DNA of 64,000 bases from Balanoglossus misakiensis. Its lineage: Eukaryota > Hemichordata. The notes under the pieces were generated by a model. That model saw nothing but the letters and a program-made list of their open reading frames with translations. It was not told where the DNA came from and did no database searches. The position numbers were made by a program, and so were the translations under genes. Of the stretch, positions 62,116 to 64,000 are shown piece by piece. Each line of letters opens with the position of its first letter. Positions within the stretch are counted from its first letter, which is position 1. The stretch covers positions 10,974,001 to 11,038,000 of the forward strand of contig CM082578.2 of assembly GCA_040954595.2 (NCBI GenBank). Reading direction: 5' to 3'.

Positions 62116-64000
62116 TCATTTCCTGTCTCGCGAGCGATGCGACGCGGCCGTGGTGCTCTTCGCGTTCCAGTCGGCTCGGCAGCAGCAAAGGCAGCATATG
62201 ATGGCGGAGACGGAGCGTTTGAACTCGGCATCCCTGAACACGTAAATGAACGGGTTGATCATGGAATTGAGGTAAATGAGCCAGGCGGACACGTAGTAGA
62301 TCCCGTCGCCCATGACGCACGTTTCCGAACAGACGGACTCGATGACGGCGATCACGAACCACGGCGTCCAGAGGATCAGGAAAGTACCCATGAGGATAGC
62401 GAACGACATGACCGCACGCCTATCTCCGGCCAATCGGCTGATGTTTGCGTTGGTTCTTCCCGCCGCCACGGACAAAGGCGTCGTTTTGGTGGTGTTCAGT
62501 CTCCGCAGTGTCTCGAATTCTTTTTCTTGGGGACTTAGGACCGCCATCTTTCGTTCTTGGGAGCCTTGTCCCGTGCGCACCTTTTTAACGACCGTAGAAT
62601 CTTCACGAGTGGGCGAAACGCTCGACTTCTTTTCGTCGGTGTCGGCGGCACGGTCGCCGCCGCCACGTTTGGGAGTACCGCGGTCTTCTTTAGGTAATTG
62701 ACTACCCACATTCTCCTCGCTTTGTTGACGGTCGCTCTTTACGATAGTGTCGGGTGATGGGCCGCTGCTCGCTTCGATAATAAACGCTGGATTATCAACG
62801 CCAGCGTCGTCTCCATGGTTACCAGAGCGTCCAGGGCTGTTCTCAATCAGGGCTTCCTCGCCGATGTCTGAAGTCCACACAGATTTATCACATGTGGTTT
62901 TTGAGTCCAAATTTCCGTCTCCGTCAGTCTTCCACCCTAGGTCGGAAAACGAAAGGCTGGTTTGAGAGGCGGCGTCTACGTACATGTACCTCTCTTCCCG
63001 GTCGCCTTGATAACCACTGTCCTCGCCAGAAACTCCCAGCTTCGTCCGGTCTTCCTCTCCCCGTTTGACAGGATTGTTTTCCGAGTCGGCGTAAGATATG
63101 GTTGGGACTAAAATAATGCTTTGGTTCGCCAGTTTCTTCGGGCGCCCCGCCTTTTTCTGTCCGTCGCTACCGCCCTTGCTGGCGTTTGTCGGGCCGGTCT
63201 TCAAGCTGACGGCGCCCGAGTCGGCGTCTCTTCGAAGCGACCGAGCTCTCCGGCGGAGCACCACCCAGATGGCGCACGACAGAAAGAGGATAAAAACGAA
63301 AGGGATCAGCATTGTTATCATAGTGTTCACCATCGCGTAGGTCTCGTTTTCCGACCACTCGACGTCACAGTAGTACGTGTAATCAATGATGCTCTCCCCG
63401 ACGATGTACTCCCAGACGACGATGCCGGGAACCTCGGCCACGAACGCCAGCGCCCAGCAGGAGACGATCATGGTCATCACCAGTCTGTGCGTACGCCTCC
63501 TCCGGTAGCGCAGGCCGTGCAGGATGGCGAAGTAGCGATCGACGCAGATGGCCAACATGGTGTAGGTGGAGGCCGTGTAGATCCAGTAGTCCACGACCAG
63601 CCACGTCACGCAGGTGATTTTGCCGAACTTCCAGTTCTCGTAGCCCATGAGCGCCTCCCAGATGCCCGGGGCCATGTCGAACAGGCCGGCAATGAAGTCG
63701 GAGATCGCCAGGCTCACGTAGAAATAGTTGGTGAGTTTTCGCAGCTTTTTGTTCCACACGAAAGCGACGATGATGAGTAAGTTCGACACGGTGGTGATGA
63801 GGGCTACAGCGGTCAGTACAACGGCCAAAGCGATAAAGGGAATGGGTCCGTACAGGGGTCCCGCGTCGTCGTCATCTGGGGCCGCGGTGGTGGACATGTT
63901 CGAGCCATGGCGAAAATCAAAGTCCCTACTTCTGTTCCAGTCTGTGTGCGAGCCATTCCAGTCGAACACCACAAAAGTGTCGTTGAACGGAATCCAACGT
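62116..64000 (-). CDS. Aminergic-type class A GPCR with very long third intracellular loop, 5' end probably beyond the window
   Basis: The frame is open to the right edge. The first internal ATG is at 63897 and could be the start, but N-glycosylation motifs lie upstream in frame, so the true start may be outside. Numbering from 63972 (618 residues): C121 and C202 form the expected disulfide; D128 is the amine-binding Asp 3.32 (VVDYW); DRY is at 145-147; the third loop spans about 241-515, Ser/Asp/Gly-rich; W535 in LWTPW is the TM6 toggle; W564 and Y567 are the aminergic W7.40 and Y7.43; NPFIY is at 573-577; a Cys-rich ICCLCCC follows helix 8 and could be palmitoylated. Tyr 3.33, WEYI in loop 2 and the long third loop recall muscarinic and histamine H3/H4 receptors, but W6.51-F6.52 replace their Tyr-Asn or Tyr-Thr, so the ligand is open. 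An amine or acetylcholine-like ligand is likely. Confidence 0.92.
   Translation of the reverse strand, partial: RWIPFNDTFVVFDWNGSHTDWNRSRDFDFRHGSNMSTTAAPDDDDAGPLYGPIPFIALAVVLTAVALITTVSNLLIIVAFVWNKKLRKLTNYFYVSLAISDFIAGLFDMAPGIWEALMGYENWKFGKITCVTWLVVDYWIYTASTYTMLAICVDRYFAILHGLRYRRRRTHRLVMTMIVSCWALAFVAEVPGIVVWEYIVGESIIDYTYYCDVEWSENETYAMVNTMITMLIPFVFILFLSCAIWVVLRRRARSLRRDADSGAVSLKTGPTNASKGGSDGQKKAGRPKKLANQSIILVPTISYADSENNPVKRGEEDRTKLGVSGEDSGYQGDREERYMYVDAASQTSLSFSDLGWKTDGDGNLDSKTTCDKSVWTSDIGEEALIENSPGRSGNHGDDAGVDNPAFIIEASSGPSPDTIVKSDRQQSEENVGSQLPKEDRGTPKRGGGDRAADTDEKKSSVSPTREDSTVVKKVRTGQGSQERKMAVLSPQEKEFETLRRLNTTKTTPLSVAAGRTNANISRLAGDRRAVMSFAILMGTFLILWTPWFVIAVIESVCSETCVMGDGIYYVSAWLIYLNSMINPFIYVFRDAEFKRSVSAIICCLCCCRADWNAKSTTAASHRSRDRK

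Overview
The window is invertebrate animal nuclear DNA. Genes are split by GT-AG introns, two receptor genes are intronless over the visible coding part, spacers of 5-11 kb separate genes, and the non-coding DNA is AT-rich with microsatellites, long G or C runs and many TACATGTA-type words. A class III eIF4E, an SREB-type orphan receptor, a Dickkopf/prokineticin-fold secreted protein and an aminergic-like receptor together suggest a bilaterian. An amphioxus-like chordate is my best guess, but a lophotrochozoan or another marine invertebrate cannot be excluded from sequence alone.

Layout. (1) 900-7117, minus strand: a predicted two-exon gene for a small secreted ten-cysteine protein. (2) 7118-22227: about 15 kb with no gene I can support, holding simple repeats, a candidate MITE at 18213-18539, a second possible inverted-repeat element at 15673-16014 and a nearly perfect 153-bp palindrome at 20506-20658. 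(3) 22228-23451, minus: a single-exon SREB (GPR27/GPR85/GPR173) family receptor. (4) 28361-33434, plus: a complete seven-exon eIF4E3 gene, followed by a long 3' region with candidate polyadenylation signals near 37.4-37.5 kb. (5) 39657-45023, minus, tail to tail with eIF4E3: a four-exon gene for an 840-residue coiled-coil protein ending in a CaaX prenylation box. (6) 48354-56659, plus: a six-exon gene for a 798-residue protein that I do not recognise. (7) 62116 to the right edge, minus: an aminergic-type class A receptor with a very long third intracellular loop, probably cut at its 5' end by the window.

The exon models were built by hand. Exon ends were placed at visible splice sites and kept only where reading phase carried across every junction. 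The genes do not form an operon or an obvious pathway; three of the six encode extracellular signalling parts (one secreted ligand-like protein and two receptors). Nothing in the window looks like a defence system or a mobile gene cassette. The most novel items are the unrecognised six-exon gene, the CaaX coiled-coil protein, the small cysteine-rich secreted protein and the large palindrome.
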